From NCBI GenBank assembly GCA_963828825.1, contig CAWHGF010000006.1, positions 21,330 through 85,329 of the forward strand: a stretch of DNA of 64,000 nt, written 5' to 3'. This stretch comes from Bog-473 sp963828825. GTDB lineage: Bacteria > Actinomycetota > Acidimicrobiia > Acidimicrobiales > RAAP-2. The position numbers and the translations under genes are program-made. Below the pieces are notes generated by a model. It worked only from the letters and a program-made list of their open reading frames with translations. It was not told the origin of the DNA and did not search any database. Of this stretch, positions 18,832-28,460 are shown one piece after another; position 1 is the first letter of the stretch; every line of letters begins with the position of its first letter.

Positions 18832-20985
18832 CTACGGCGCGCTGGCAATGCCGACGATGGGCGCATCGAGTGGTGCGCCCCCCATGGATCCCTCGAACTC
18901 CGCGTCACCGAAGGCGAAGATCCCGCCGTCGGACGCCACCATCCTGTAGCCGGCACCGGTCGGCGTTGCGGCCATTGCCACGATCGGTCTGTTCAAGATC
19001 TGACCGGCCATGGAACCGAGGAGCGGCGCGACACCTTCGGCAGTGACGCCACCGTCGGATGCCACCTCCCAGTACCCCACGCCGCCCGTGGATGAAGCCA
19101 TCCCGACGACGGGCGCCGCCAGGTGAACGTTTCCTGCGGAGCCCAGATACGGAGCGGCGAAGGCGAAGACTCCCCCGTCGCTCGCCACCTCCCAGTAGCC
19201 GCCGGTTGTCGGATCGGCGGCTATGGCCACGATCGGGGCGTTCAGGGGCGTCCCGCCCATCGACCCGTGGAAGTGGGCGTCGCCGAACGCGAACACCCCG
19301 CCGTCCTTGGCCACCAGCCAATAGCCCCCGCCGTCGGGGGTCGAGGCGATCCCGACGATCGGGGCGTTCAGGGGCGTCCCGCCCATCGACCCGTGGAAGT
19401 GGGCGTCGCCGAACGCGAACACCCCGCCGTCCTTGGCCACCAGCCAATAGCCCCCGCCGTCGGGGGTCGAGGCGATCCCGACGATCGGGGCGTTCAGGGG
19501 CGTCCCGCCCATCGACCCGAAGAACGGTGCCGTTCCGAACGAGAAGATGCCGCCATCGGAGCCCACTTCCCAATAGCCCTGCGTGGTCTGATCGACAACG
19601 GTGAGGCTCCGTGCGGACGACACGGAGCTCTGGAAGTTCCCGTTACCGGGATAGTTGGCGGTCAGCGCGTAGGTGCCGGGGGGCAACTGGGTCGAACTCA
19701 GCGTCGGGCAGCTTCCCGTCGCCGAGTTCGCACCCGCCGGTCGAAGGGTGATGGTGCAGACGGTGGTGCCCCCGTCCTGCACCGTCACGGGACCGGTCGG
19801 CGAGCCGGTTGTGCCCGATGTCACGGTCGCCGAGATGTTGACCGAGCCCTCGTCGCCATAAGAGGTGGACATGGGCGAGATGGTGAGGACGGTCGAACTC
19901 GTCGCCGGGTAGATGGCGAGAGGGACGGATGTCGACGCCGGGATGAAGTTGGCGTCGCCGGGATAGCGCAACGTCACGACATAGGGCGTGGCGGAGGCAG
20001 GGAGCGCGGTGGCGGAGTCGATGTAGCAGGGATTGCCGCCCCCGTTGTTGGACGGACACGATCCGGGAGCGACCAGGCTCACCCCGTCTGCGGTGATGGA
20101 GACCGAACCGGTGGCGTTGCCGTTGTTGTTATTGCCCCCGACGCCGACAATGAAGAAATTGCCGTTCTCGGCGCCGTACAGTGCGTAGCCGGGAACGGGG
20201 AACACCTGCATCTGGGTGATGACCTGATCGACCGTGAGGTCCTGGGGCGCAGAGGGAGACCCCAGGTAGTTGTCGTCGCCGCCGTACACCGCGGTGAGCA
20301 CGTACGGACCGGCGTTCAACGTGGTGTCATTGATGTAACAATTCCCATTCGACGGGCCACCGCCCCCACCGTTGACGTAAGTCGTGCAGAGGATGTTGCC
20401 CGGGCTCGGTGTGCCGTCATAGACATCGACCTGACCGGAGGGTGATTGGTTGGCGCCGGGTACGCCCGTGACCGTCACATTGAAAGCGAGCTGTGACTCG
20501 TTGCCGTACGTGATCGACGTGCCGGGTGAGGGAGAGGTGATCGTCGTGGTCGTGTTTGCCTGATTGACCGTCTGGGTGACCAACCCCGTGTTCGGCAGAT
20601 AGTTCGCGTCACCGAAGAAGTTCGCCGTAATGGTGTGGTTGCCGACAGGAAGAGAGTTGCCGGCCTCGTCGCAGGTCGCCATGTAGGTTCCTGGCGCAAT
20701 CTGCAGCAGAGTTTGGGAGTTGCAGTTCGTAATGGTGTTCCCATTGTCTTGGAACTGCAAGCTGTCGCCAGGACCGAGGCTGCCGAGGTCAAAGGTGGTC
20801 AACAACGCGGTGTAGGTGACGTCCTGGCCATACGTCGAGGTGTCGTTGTCTGGTGAGGTCACCACGATGGAGACAGTGGTCGCCGCGTCGGCCGGAGAAG
20901 ACCAACCGAGTGCTGCCAGAGGCACACACACACCTGCGAAGAGTGCCAACCATGTGGTGCCGCGTCGTTTCCGCGTGTGGAACAT
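18832..20985 (-). CDS. Exported protein with Ig-like repeats and six YWLV propeller units
   Basis: A 717-residue secreted protein with a signal peptide (TWLALFAGVCVPLAALGWSS, then ADAATT). Four Ig-like repeats of about 100 residues follow, each with the bacterial Ig pattern TYGxxVTxTA... and ending in Y-GDxNY. The C-terminal third has six units of the YWLVAKDGGVFAFGDAHF type. Two units are identical at DNA level. It shares the propeller module with the proteins at 14080 and 35535 but has Ig-like domains in place of C-x5-C units. Probable cell-surface or extracellular adhesion role (inference). Confidence 0.8.
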   Translation of the reverse strand: MFHTRKRRGTTWLALFAGVCVPLAALGWSSPADAATTVSIVVTSPDNDTSTYGQDVTYTALLTTFDLGSLGPGDSLQFQDNGNTITNCNSQTLLQIAPGTYMATCDEAGNSLPVGNHTITANFFGDANYLPNTGLVTQTVNQANTTTTITSPSPGTSITYGNESQLAFNVTVTGVPGANQSPSGQVDVYDGTPSPGNILCTTYVNGGGGGPSNGNCYINDTTLNAGPYVLTAVYGGDDNYLGSPSAPQDLTVDQVITQMQVFPVPGYALYGAENGNFFIVGVGGNNNNGNATGSVSITADGVSLVAPGSCPSNNGGGNPCYIDSATALPASATPYVVTLRYPGDANFIPASTSVPLAIYPATSSTVLTISPMSTSYGDEGSVNISATVTSGTTGSPTGPVTVQDGGTTVCTITLRPAGANSATGSCPTLSSTQLPPGTYALTANYPGNGNFQSSVSSARSLTVVDQTTQGYWEVGSDGGIFSFGTAPFFGSMGGTPLNAPIVGIASTPDGGGYWLVAKDGGVFAFGDAHFHGSMGGTPLNAPIVGIASTPDGGGYWLVAKDGGVFAFGDAHFHGSMGGTPLNAPIVAIAADPTTGGYWEVASDGGVFAFAAPYLGSAGNVHLAAPVVGMASSTGGVGYWEVASDGGVTAEGVAPLLGSMAGQILNRPIVAMAATPTGAGYRMVASDGGIFAFGDAEFEGSMGGAPLDAPIVGIASAP
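19231..19482. repeat. Exact 126-bp tandem duplication (42-residue propeller unit)
   Basis: The sequence from 19231 repeats at 19357 and its first part begins again at 19483. The two 126-bp copies look identical by eye, while the other units in the gene are diverged. One period equals one 42-residue unit, so this is a recent in-frame unit duplication. Confidence 0.9.
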
Positions 20986-21381
20986 CGCGCACCCCCTCGC
21001 TGAATTACCGCCACCTGCGCCAACCGCCTGCGGTCAAGGTATCAGACCCGTCTCGGGATTCGGTGGATGCAACTCGACCTTGCCGCGCAGGATCACTTCC
21101 GTATCGGCACCAACACGCACGTCTGCAACCAATTCGCCCTCTCTTCGAAACCGTGCGCGCGTAATGAACCGGCCAAAGCAGGATTCTTTCTCCCGACGTC
21201 GAGCGTCTGGTGGAGTTTGTCCCACCGTTGTGTATCAACGCCCGCTGACCTCTAACTAGAACGGTCTGACATTCCGAAGTGTGTATTGGGGAAATGCGAC
21301 GTGTTCCGTGCCGGTCCCCTTGGTCAACACAACGGGGCCGCACCAGTCGCGCGACGGCCTCGGGGGTAAGGAGGGGGCATC
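20986..21381. other. Intergenic region without a convincing gene
   Basis: It separates the divergent repeat protein and PilZ gene and should hold both promoters. A minus-strand frame at 21034-21225 (63 codons) has protein-like composition near its end but no recognisable family or clear ribosome site, so it is not called. Confidence 0.4.
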
Positions 21382-21792
21382 ATGGAGCAACGCCGTAGAG
21401 TCCCACGGATGTCCGCGGGCTGGTTTGGGATCTGCCACATTGAAGGCGAGTCGGATCCGAGCGGGCGAGATTGCCAGGTCATCGACATCTCGATGTTCGG
21501 TCTTGGAATAACGCTCCATCACTTCTGGCCGTTGGAACTGGTGGGCCGCCACATTTCCGTAGAGGCTCCCGCGGTCGGTGACTCGGTCAACGTCCGGCTC
21601 GACGGCGTGATCAGGAACGCAGAGCAGACTTCTGGGGGGGCCATCCGGGTCGGAATCGAGTTCGATGGGCTCTCCGAATCGGAGCTGGCAGTGGCCACCG
21701 TCCTGAGCGCGCTCATCCCCGACGTCGGCGCCTCCTTGCCCGTGGCCGAAGAAAAGTCTGCGGATTACGCGGTGTCAAGAGCCAATCCATGA
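21382..21792 (+). CDS. PilZ domain protein
   Basis: A 136-residue protein made of a single PilZ domain. The c-di-GMP motifs are the N-terminal arginine cluster QRRRVPRM (RxxxR) and the D-x-S-x-x-G box in VIDISMFGLGI about 30 residues later. A good ribosome site (AAGGAGGGGG) precedes ATG 21382. It is a candidate c-di-GMP effector; a c-di-GMP phosphodiesterase is encoded at 60208-62187. No partner domain is attached, so it probably acts by binding another protein. Confidence 0.82.
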   Translation: MEQRRRVPRMSAGWFGICHIEGESDPSGRDCQVIDISMFGLGITLHHFWPLELVGRHISVEAPAVGDSVNVRLDGVIRNAEQTSGGAIRVGIEFDGLSESELAVATVLSALIPDVGASLPVAEEKSADYAVSRANP

Positions 21793-22112
21793 TCCGAGGC
21801 GCGGCGTAACCCCGGGCTGAAACGAGTTCGAGCCGGGTCACGACGTCTCCTGAGGTTGGTGCGGTGGTCCGACGGGCGACGACGTTTGCGTCCAACCGGG
21901 CCGCTCGTCAGCCAGGATCGGGCCCAGGGCCTGCCAGGTCACCAAAGCCCTTCCGGGGTAGGTCAACTACCCCGAGCACCGACGAGGTTGCGCCCTCCGA
22001 CCTCGCTGAAACCGGAGTGGCAATAACACGACGCGACCACACGTCGACCTCTCATGAGGGATGGGGCCAACTGGTTCAGCCAAGAGCATCGAATGAAACG
22101 GCATGCCGCTGG
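21793..22112. other. Intergenic region, no gene seen
   Basis: It lies between the convergent PilZ and DUF4389 genes. Open frames here have arginine- and serine-rich translations typical of shadow frames. No terminator hairpin stood out. Confidence 0.4.
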
Positions 22113-22724
22113 CTATGGTGCCTGTGGTTCGAGTTCAAATGGCGGATATTCGTCCGTGAGTAGCAAGTAGTACGTCTGAACACGCAGATACCAGCGCATG
22201 ACGTTGAGGACGAAAGCTCGCATTCCTTCGGGCCACCGGCCTGTGAAGAGCACAACGAAGAAAGCGATCACGGTCATGACCGTCGCGACGATGTCCAGCA
22301 CAAAAAGTGCAATCACGTGCGGAATAACAAGGATGATCCGGAACGCGACGGTGAGGCGTTTGCGATCAGCGAGCTGAGGCTGGAACTCGACCCGCACCCG
22401 GGCGTCCTCGCCACTGTCGGTTGGCGTCATTCCGAAGGCGAAGGGCGGATACTCCTCGCACATGAAGAGGTAGAACGTATAAGTACGGAGTTCATATCGC
22501 ATATACATCGCTTGGATGTTGGCGAAGCTCTCCGGGAGTTCGCCTGTGAAGAGGACCACAAACCAAGAAATGACGCTGACTACTTCGGCGAGGATCCGCA
22601 GTCCGTAGAGGATCACCAAATGCGGGATGGCCAGCAGCCAGTTGACGATCGGTCGCCAGTTGGCGACCTTCTCCGGGGCGTCGAAGCTGAAGGTCGCCGG
22701 GTAGGAGGAGTTCATATCCTGCAT
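22113..22724 (-). CDS. DUF4389 membrane protein
   Basis: A 203-residue protein starting at ATG 22724, preceded by GAGGCGCC. It has two similar halves, each with paired hydrophobic segments and the DUF4389 pattern: NWLLAIPHLVILYGLR...FVVLFTGELPES and RIILVIPHVIALFVLDI...FVVLFTGRWPEG. Each half ends with a tyrosine-rich YTFYLFMCEEYPPF / QTYYLLLTDEYPPF segment. Function of the family is unknown; four or more membrane segments place it in the cytoplasmic membrane. Confidence 0.85.
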   Translation of the reverse strand: MQDMNSSYPATFSFDAPEKVANWRPIVNWLLAIPHLVILYGLRILAEVVSVISWFVVLFTGELPESFANIQAMYMRYELRTYTFYLFMCEEYPPFAFGMTPTDSGEDARVRVEFQPQLADRKRLTVAFRIILVIPHVIALFVLDIVATVMTVIAFFVVLFTGRWPEGMRAFVLNVMRWYLRVQTYYLLLTDEYPPFELEPQAP

Positions 22725-23028
22725 TGGCGCCTCCTCAGGTCGCGTAAGAACCAACGCTAGCCGGTGGGACCCGGTGCCGCTTTGATGTTCCGCGTACGGT
22801 GCCACCCGAACCGGAGTCACAATCTGCGATCGTTCGCCGCATCGGCTGGTTTCTGGAACGTGGCGGAAGTGCCGGTCAGTGGTACTTAGCGGTCAGCAAG
22901 CACTGGTCCCTCGTAACGATGTCCAGGACGCGGCGGGACACGCTGACCTTCGGACAATACGGCGCTACGACAGGGCGCGGCGCAACTTGGACCGCCACGC
23001 GATCTACGCGTTGCCTGGACTCGTCACC
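22725..23028. other. Intergenic region upstream of DUF4389, no gene seen
   Basis: No coding frame with family character. It should contain the promoter of the DUF4389 gene. Confidence 0.35.
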
Positions 23029-23343
23029 TCACCGCGCGCGATTCCGGCGTAAGCAGACAAGTCCCAGTGAACCCGCTCCGGCGGTGGTGGCTTTGCCCCA
23101 GGAGAAAGTCGTTTCAATGGCGACGCCCGAAGGTCGGTCCCACCTGACCCCTTCGATCAGCCCGGCTGCGTGATCCGCGGCGGCGTGGTTCTGTCTCAGC
23201 CGCTCTGCGGTCAGCTGAGATCTCAGAGGCATTCCGATCCCGATGAACCGCTCACCGCTTTCAGCGGCCTGCCGACACTCTGGGCAATCGACCACCCAGC
23301 ACTCATCGTGCCTTCGGATCGTGGGGTGATGGGGAGCACGCAT
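23029..23343 (-). CDS. Small CPEC-containing protein, possible conserved hypothetical
   Basis: A frame of about 104 residues starting at ATG 23343. The first half (ECWVVDCPECRQAA, then FIGIGMPLRSQLTAERLRQNH) looks like a genuine short protein with one Cys-x2-Cys pair. The second half is less protein-like, so the original gene may have ended earlier or be decayed. It abuts IS21 debris on its right. I do not assign a function; metal binding by the Cys pair would need a second pair from a dimer. Confidence 0.4.
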   Translation of the reverse strand: MRAPHHPTIRRHDECWVVDCPECRQAAESGERFIGIGMPLRSQLTAERLRQNHAAADHAAGLIEGVRWDRPSGVAIETTFSWGKATTAGAGSLGLVCLRRNRAR

Positions 23344-23384
23344 ATCGTCCGACCTCTCTATGCGATGGCTACCTATAACATCGA

Positions 23385-24326
23385 GATCTAGCACACACCG
23401 GGCGAGGAGATCCAGTGGGACTGGTTCGAGCGGGGCAACGCCCGGTGGGGCGCGACGATCTACGTGCTGTGGGTATGTTGCCGCACTTGGGCAAGGTGAG
23501 CGGCGTGCTGGCAGAGAAGATGGACGAGCTCGATCTCATCGAGGTGATGGACGAAGAGCGTCGGCGTCTGGGCGGTAAGATGCGTGTGTGGTGGATCGAC
23601 CGCCTGGCGACCGAGATAGTGTAGGGGAACGAGAGAGATCTAGGATTCCTTCGCCCGAAAGGCGAAGAACTATCGGGTCGTCGTCGAGCTATGTCCGCCT
23701 CGAAGGGGAAACCGCAAAGGAGAGGTCGAGTACTTCGTGCGCTTCACCTCGAGTCGGTGGTGGAGAAACATGAAGAGCCAACACGCGAGAAGATGCTCAT
23801 GTCTCCCTCGACGTCTTCTGTGCTACCACCGGCGATGAGAGAGAAAGAGAGAGGAGCGAGCGGTGAACGCACCACGTCGGTGGCTGGCTGACGCTGAACC
23901 GCTGCTCGCTCTGCCGCCGCGACGTTCCCGGTCACCACGAGGTGTCGTGAATCGTGGCCGAGAAGGCCAACGACGGCTTCTGGTAGAAACTGCTACTCGG
24001 TGCCGCTGGAAATGGCCGGCACGACGCTGCTTGTCTAGCAACGGCTCTCGTCTCCGACGATAGACGAGGTGGCGTCGACGGGAGAGGTGCGCGTGACTCA
24101 TAGACTGGTGACGGCGGGATCGGGCGCGCTGGTGCGCAGTGTCGAGCACAAAGAGGCCCTCGAGGCCGCCGTGCTCAGCGCCTTCACCACGGCTCGTCCG
24201 TGCGACAAGAAGGCGAACGTCCCCCGGGCAGAGAGGCACTCGAAGAAGCGGACGTCTTTCGGACCCATCGGGCGTGAGCGCGTCGTCGACTTGTCGCTTT
24301 ATGGCGAGATCGTGGAGGGACGATGA
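23385..24326 (+). pseudogene. istA: IS21-family transposase IstA, degraded
   Basis: Fragments of IstA can be followed through several frames: EIQWDWFERG, then GKVSGVLAEKMDELDLIEVMD, WWIDRLATEIV, a degenerate VEYFVRFTSSRWWR region, LADAEPLLALP, and a long C-terminal piece (VRSVEHKEALEAAVLSAFTT, ending VVDLSLYGEIVEG). The N-terminal HTH and the first part of the DDE domain are missing, and there are at least three frameshifts. It is a non-functional remnant; the istB start overlaps its end. Confidence 0.75.
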
Positions 24327-24889
24327 GCGAGTCCTCCACCTATCAAGAGATCCGAAGCCATCTCGCTTATCTGCGTCTTGGTGCTGCTGCTGAGGCGCTG
24401 CCCGGGCGAACTCGACCATGCCCGGCAGGAGAAGACTCGGATACTCCGAGTTCTTGCACGGACTCCTCGAGGTCGAGGTGAAGGCGACCGAGATCCGCCG
24501 CCGGGCCGGCCTGGAGCGCTTTGCCTGCCTGCCGTCACCTTGGACGCGTCGACGACTTCGACTTCAGCGCTGAGCGCTCGGTCGACAAGAAGATGATGAC
24601 CGAGCTCGGCACGCTGCGGTTCTTAGAAGACGCCACCAACGTGCTGCTGATCGGCCCGCCCGGTGTCGGCAAGACCATGCTGGCCGTTGGTTCGGCCCGC
24701 GCCTCGATCAACGCCGGCTATCGGACCTACTACACGACGGCGGCCGACCTGGCCGCCCGCTGTCACCGCGCCGCCCTCGAAGGGAGGTGGGCCACCACCA
24801 TGCGCTTCTTCGCCGGTCCGAGACTGCTCGTCATCGACGAGGTGGGCTACCTGCCGCTCCAAAGCGAGGCCGCTTATCAACGGAGATAG
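24323..24889 (+). pseudogene. istB: IS21-family helper ATPase IstB, degraded and truncated
   Basis: ATG 24323 begins the typical IstB start (SSTYQEIRSHLAYLRLGAAA). The frame breaks near 24400 and again near 24545, then continues with RFLEDATNVLLIGPPGVGKT (Walker A) and LLVIDEVGYLPLQ (Walker B). The protein stops soon after, at 24889, so sensor 1 and the C-terminal third are lost. Together with the istA remnant this is a dead IS21-like element; no terminal repeats were found. Confidence 0.8.
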
Positions 24890-25525
24890 TGTCTCACAGG
24901 GGATGCACAGCTGACGTTCGCGGTTGCGTCACGCTTCACGGCGGGTAGTCAGCCCCAAGTCCTCCAGAACCCAGATTTCGTGCCTGTGAATCGCGAAGGC
25001 GAACCTCAATGACACGCCCCTCCACGCCCGTGACTCCTCGGTGACCAGCGTGATCGTTGCGGCACTTGGCCCGAATGACCAGTAGTGCAACGTCAGTGCA
25101 ACGTCCCGCCGGCAGCGAACTGAACTCACCCTGGGGCAGAAACGGACGCCCACCAATGCCCCAGACCGTCTTTGTGGGCTTTTCGGATTGAAGTGACCGG
25201 CCCGTACCGGCGCCGCCGTGCGCCCAACATTTGGTGACTCGTACCCGCGGTTCGGTTTGTGTCCCGACAAGTCGGCCGTAGGTGCTCGTACACAAACCAC
25301 CCTGACATGGAAGAGCGCCTCACGCGGGCCCGGGACCTGCTCGCCGCTGGGACACGCCCTCGAGCCAAGAACCCTCGGGATGGAGGGTTGTTTTGACAAG
25401 AAACCGGACTGCAAGAAGTGTTACTTCTTCATCAATCCTTGCCTGGGCGCACCTCCGGGGCGCTTTGCCGGTTGTACGATGACACCTTCACATCGCGAGC
25501 GCGGCCTGAGCCGCCGGAGAAAGTC
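24890..25525. other. Intergenic region between IS21 debris and the ABC exporter, no gene seen
   Basis: About 640 bp. A minus-strand frame reading through 24929-25414 has no recognisable family. A short direct repeat AGTGCAACGTC occurs near 25083-25105. The promoter for the ABC operon should lie near its right end. Confidence 0.35.
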
Positions 25526-26545
25526 TTGTCTTCCCTTGTAGCAGCACTGCCCCGCTCAGCGGCCCTTTCGCGGCCACGTCCAGTCGCCCTTACTTTTCGG
25601 GACGTCACCCACCGCTACGGGCCCCGGATTGCCCTCGACCGGCTGGACCTGGAGGTGCCCCAGGGTGAGGTGCTTGCGCTCCTCGGACCAAACGGGGCCG
25701 GCAAGTCGACCACCATCTCCGCGCTGCTCGGCCTGGTCCGACCACAGGAAGGCCGCGTCGAAGTTCTCGGTAGCGACCCACGCCAGTCAGTGGCCGACGG
25801 CCGAGTCGGTGCCATGCTCCAATCCGGCTCGGGCGTGGGCCTGCCCCCCGGCGTCCGCGTCGACCAGGCCCTCGGCCTGGTCCGGCGGCTTTACCCCCGG
25901 CCGGCGCCGCATGACCAGATCGTCGAGCGTGCAGACATCGGTGCGCTCCTCCGCCGACGGACCGATCGCCTCTCGGGAGGCCAGGCCCAGCGGGTCCGCT
26001 TCGCCATCGCGATCGCGGGCGACCCCGAGGTCGTGTTCCTCGACGAGCCGACCTCCGCTATGGACGTAGAGTCCCGCCAGGGCTTCTGGCGGATGATGCG
26101 AGACTTCGGGAACGAGGGTCGCACAGTGCTTTTCGCCACCCACCATCTGGCAGAGGCGGACGAAATCGCCGACCGCGTGGTCGTGCTCAACCACGGCAAA
26201 GTCGTGGCAGACGGTCCTGGCGCCACTCTCAAGGCGGCTGTGGCCACTCGGCGGGTCCGCTTCGTGACCGACCAGCCGGACCGCGCCCAGCTCTCCGAGC
26301 TTGACGGCGTCACGGAGGTCGACGTCTGCGGCACAGGCGTCTCGATCGACTCACTTGATGCGGACGCCACTATCCGCGACTTGGTCGCCCGTGGCGTCCC
26401 GTTTCGTGACCTCGAAGTCACCGGGGCCGGGCTGGAGCAGGCCTTCGTGGCTCTGACCCAGTGCCGCACCCGGACGGCGGCCGTCCCGGTCGTGCCCGCG
26501 ACGACAACGTCTGCCCGCACTCTGGGTCGAGAGAAGAATCGGTGA
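25526..26545 (+). CDS. ABC-2 type exporter, ATP-binding subunit
   Basis: A 339-residue ATPase. TTG 25526 is chosen because GGAGAAAG precedes it and the fold begins soon after with VALTFRDVTHRYG. Motifs are GPNGAGKST (Walker A), LSGGQAQRVRFAIAIAG (signature) and VVFLDEPTSAMD (Walker B), with the switch His in FATHHLAEAD. The C-terminal extension of about 100 residues is typical of DrrA/CcmA-type exporters of drugs or lipids. The stop overlaps the GTG of the permease gene (GTGA), so the two subunits are coupled. Confidence 0.9.
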   Translation: MSSLVAALPRSAALSRPRPVALTFRDVTHRYGPRIALDRLDLEVPQGEVLALLGPNGAGKSTTISALLGLVRPQEGRVEVLGSDPRQSVADGRVGAMLQSGSGVGLPPGVRVDQALGLVRRLYPRPAPHDQIVERADIGALLRRRTDRLSGGQAQRVRFAIAIAGDPEVVFLDEPTSAMDVESRQGFWRMMRDFGNEGRTVLFATHHLAEADEIADRVVVLNHGKVVADGPGATLKAAVATRRVRFVTDQPDRAQLSELDGVTEVDVCGTGVSIDSLDADATIRDLVARGVPFRDLEVTGAGLEQAFVALTQCRTRTAAVPVVPATTTSARTLGREKNR

Positions 26546-27354
26546 CCGATCTTTCGATCGCTCCGCCCAGCGTGTCCGATCATCCGAGCTGGCACACCCG
26601 GGTGGCGCCACTCTGGGCCTTTGGCCGATTCGAGGTGGGGCGCCTGGTGCGGAGCTGGAAGTTTCTCGCCATCACCGTCGGGTTCCCAGTGATCTTCTAC
26701 ATGCTTTTCCTCAGCGATCACACAGCGGGCAAGGTGGTCGACGGCACAGTGCCTTGGCGCGTCTACCTGATGGTTTCGATGTGCTCCTTCGGGGCGCTGG
26801 TCGCTGCCCTCAACGCAGGCGGTACCCGACTGTCGATGGAACGAGCCTCCGGATGGGCCCGCCTGCTACGGATCACCCCGATTCCGGCTTGGTCGTACGT
26901 CGCCACCAAGGTCGTCGCCAGCATGTTCGTGGTGCTCCCGGTGATCGTCTTGGTGGAAGCAGTCGGTGCCGGCTTTGGCGACGTCCGATTGGCTACCACG
27001 ACATGGATGGGACTGACCATCTTGCTTTGGGCGACCTCTCTGCCGTTCGCCGTGCTGGGCGTCTTCATCGGCTTCGTCGTCGCGCCTGAGGCTGCGTTTC
27101 CCGTCGTCACCGGACTTATGTTCGTTCTCGGCTACTTCGGCGGCCTGTTCAACCCGGTTGACCAAATGCCGGGCTCGCTGCAATTCGTCGCCCACCTGAT
27201 GCCGAACTACCACCAGGTCTCGCTGGGCCTGGCCTTTCTTGACGGCCAGACCATGGCACTCACCCATTGGCTGATCCTGGCCGGTTACGTAGCGGTCCTT
27301 GGATTGGCCATCGCGTGGAAACACCGGGTCGAAGAAGCCCGAGGTCTCGCCTGA
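26542..27354 (+). CDS. ABC-2 type exporter, permease subunit
   Basis: A 270-residue membrane protein with about six hydrophobic segments, including LAITVGFPVIFYMLFL, VYLMVSMCSFGALVAAL, VVASMFVVLPVIVLVEAV and LAGYVAVLGLAIAW. It begins with GTG 26542, overlapping the ATPase stop. The ERASGWARLLRITPIPAWSY loop between helices 2 and 3 is typical of ABC-2 permeases that work with DrrA-like ATPases. Substrate is unknown; drug or lipid export is most likely. Confidence 0.88.
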   Translation: MTDLSIAPPSVSDHPSWHTRVAPLWAFGRFEVGRLVRSWKFLAITVGFPVIFYMLFLSDHTAGKVVDGTVPWRVYLMVSMCSFGALVAALNAGGTRLSMERASGWARLLRITPIPAWSYVATKVVASMFVVLPVIVLVEAVGAGFGDVRLATTTWMGLTILLWATSLPFAVLGVFIGFVVAPEAAFPVVTGLMFVLGYFGGLFNPVDQMPGSLQFVAHLMPNYHQVSLGLAFLDGQTMALTHWLILAGYVAVLGLAIAWKHRVEEARGLA

Positions 27355-27664
27355 TCGGAACTCCATGCTGACGTCGGGCTCCAAGAATGACGTCTCGTTC
27401 TGCAAACACAGTCGAAACAAGGTCTTCGCGTGGGCATGGTGGGTGCGCGTGGGTGGGGAGAGAGGGGCGCAGGGGACGGCCCAGAAGCGCCGCGCACAGG
27501 GCACACGGCGGACAGAGCCCCCGGCCTGTCGTGTGCACCCGGGTGCATTAGGTTGCCGCGTTAGACCAGAGTTGGTTTGCGATTCCGGTTGGTCCTCGAG
27601 CGATCAGCCTCATCAGCTTTGCCGCAGTCGAGCAGGCGGGACGATGAATACGAAGGAGGAAGTC
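27355..27664. other. Intergenic region, no gene seen
   Basis: About 310 bp after the permease gene. No supported frame. The right end carries the strong ribosome site GAAGGAGGAAGTC just before ATG 27665. Confidence 0.35.
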
Positions 27665-28054
27665 ATGATCGGTGACAAGGAGAAACGATTCCAGGGCAAG
27701 GGCAAGGATCCGAGTGCTGTGCAGTCCCACCTCGAGGAGTACCTAAAGACTGACGGCTTTACGGTTCAGACCTCCTCACCGAGCGAGCAGGGCGTGGTGA
27801 TCCAGGCCAAGAAAGGCGGCTTCCTGCGGGGCGCGGTCGACGCAGACCGCGCTCTGACCATCACAATCACCGGGAGCTCCGACGACTTCACTGTCCGAAT
27901 CGGTATCGGCAAATGGCTCCAGGACCTTGGGGTGGCGGCGATTGAAACGCTTCTGATCTCGGAGCTGTTCCTCGTCGTGGACGTCGCTGAGAGCGCCTGG
28001 AACCTCGAGATCGAGGACAAGCTCGTGAAGGACCTCGAGAAGTTCGTGGGCTAG
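27665..28054 (+). CDS. Conserved hypothetical protein of 129 residues
   Basis: The start at ATG 27665 is set by GGAGGAAGTC immediately upstream; an in-frame ATG at 27644 lacks such a site. The first part (FQGKGKDPSAVQSHLEEYLK) is followed by a beta-rich segment with VVIQAKKGGFLRG and ALTITITGSSDDFTVRIGIG. A hydrophobic helix follows (AAIETLLISELFLVVDVAES), and the end is a charged helix LEIEDKLVKDLEKFVG. No enzyme motif is visible. I do not recognise a named family. Confidence 0.7.
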   Translation: MIGDKEKRFQGKGKDPSAVQSHLEEYLKTDGFTVQTSSPSEQGVVIQAKKGGFLRGAVDADRALTITITGSSDDFTVRIGIGKWLQDLGVAAIETLLISELFLVVDVAESAWNLEIEDKLVKDLEKFVG

Positions 28055-28084
28055 CTGGTCTTCCGTCGCCAGAGCAGGCAAGCA

Positions 28085-28105
28085 CGGGGCCGCCTGAAGG
28101 CCCCG
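28085..28105 (+). terminator. Hairpin downstream of the 129-residue protein gene
   Basis: CGGGGCC at 28085-28091 pairs with GGCCCCG at 28099-28105 across a 7-base loop, 30 bp after the stop. There is no clear T tract, so terminator function is likely but not certain. Confidence 0.45.
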
Positions 28106-28460
28106 CGTCCCGAGCATCGAACGGGCACCCGGTTCTCTTACTTCAGCTGTGGCCTTTCGGCTCTCTCCTGGGTCGCCCTGCCCACAAGAGGGCTCGGACA
28201 GTCCAGCCCGTTGCCGCAGCGAGACCGAAATCTGCACAGCAAACAAGCTCAACGCCGCGTCATAGAACGGGTCGCCGGAGGGTGCGGCGACAAGCCAGGC
28301 GGTTGATACGGCGACACTCGAGAGTCCGATCGCGACCCTCTGTGTCAGCCTTCAGTGAGACGGTTTGCCTTGACAAATCAATGAGCTGAGAGGGCGGAGA
28401 AGGAATTCTCCCATGACCACGACAATCAACCACCTTGACCACACGTGCCACCATGCTGGT
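28106..28460. other. Intergenic region left of the first IS3 remnant
   Basis: No coding frame with family character. It presumably contains the left end of the IS3 element, but I could not identify inverted repeats. Confidence 0.3.

Noticed and set aside
21034..21225. Minus-strand 63-codon frame
   Set aside because: Composition is plausible but there is no family, no neighbour support and no clear ribosome site.
22120..22145. GGTTCGAGTTCAAAT as a tRNA T-loop
   Set aside because: It lies inside the end of the DUF4389 gene and no acceptor or anticodon stem can be built around it.
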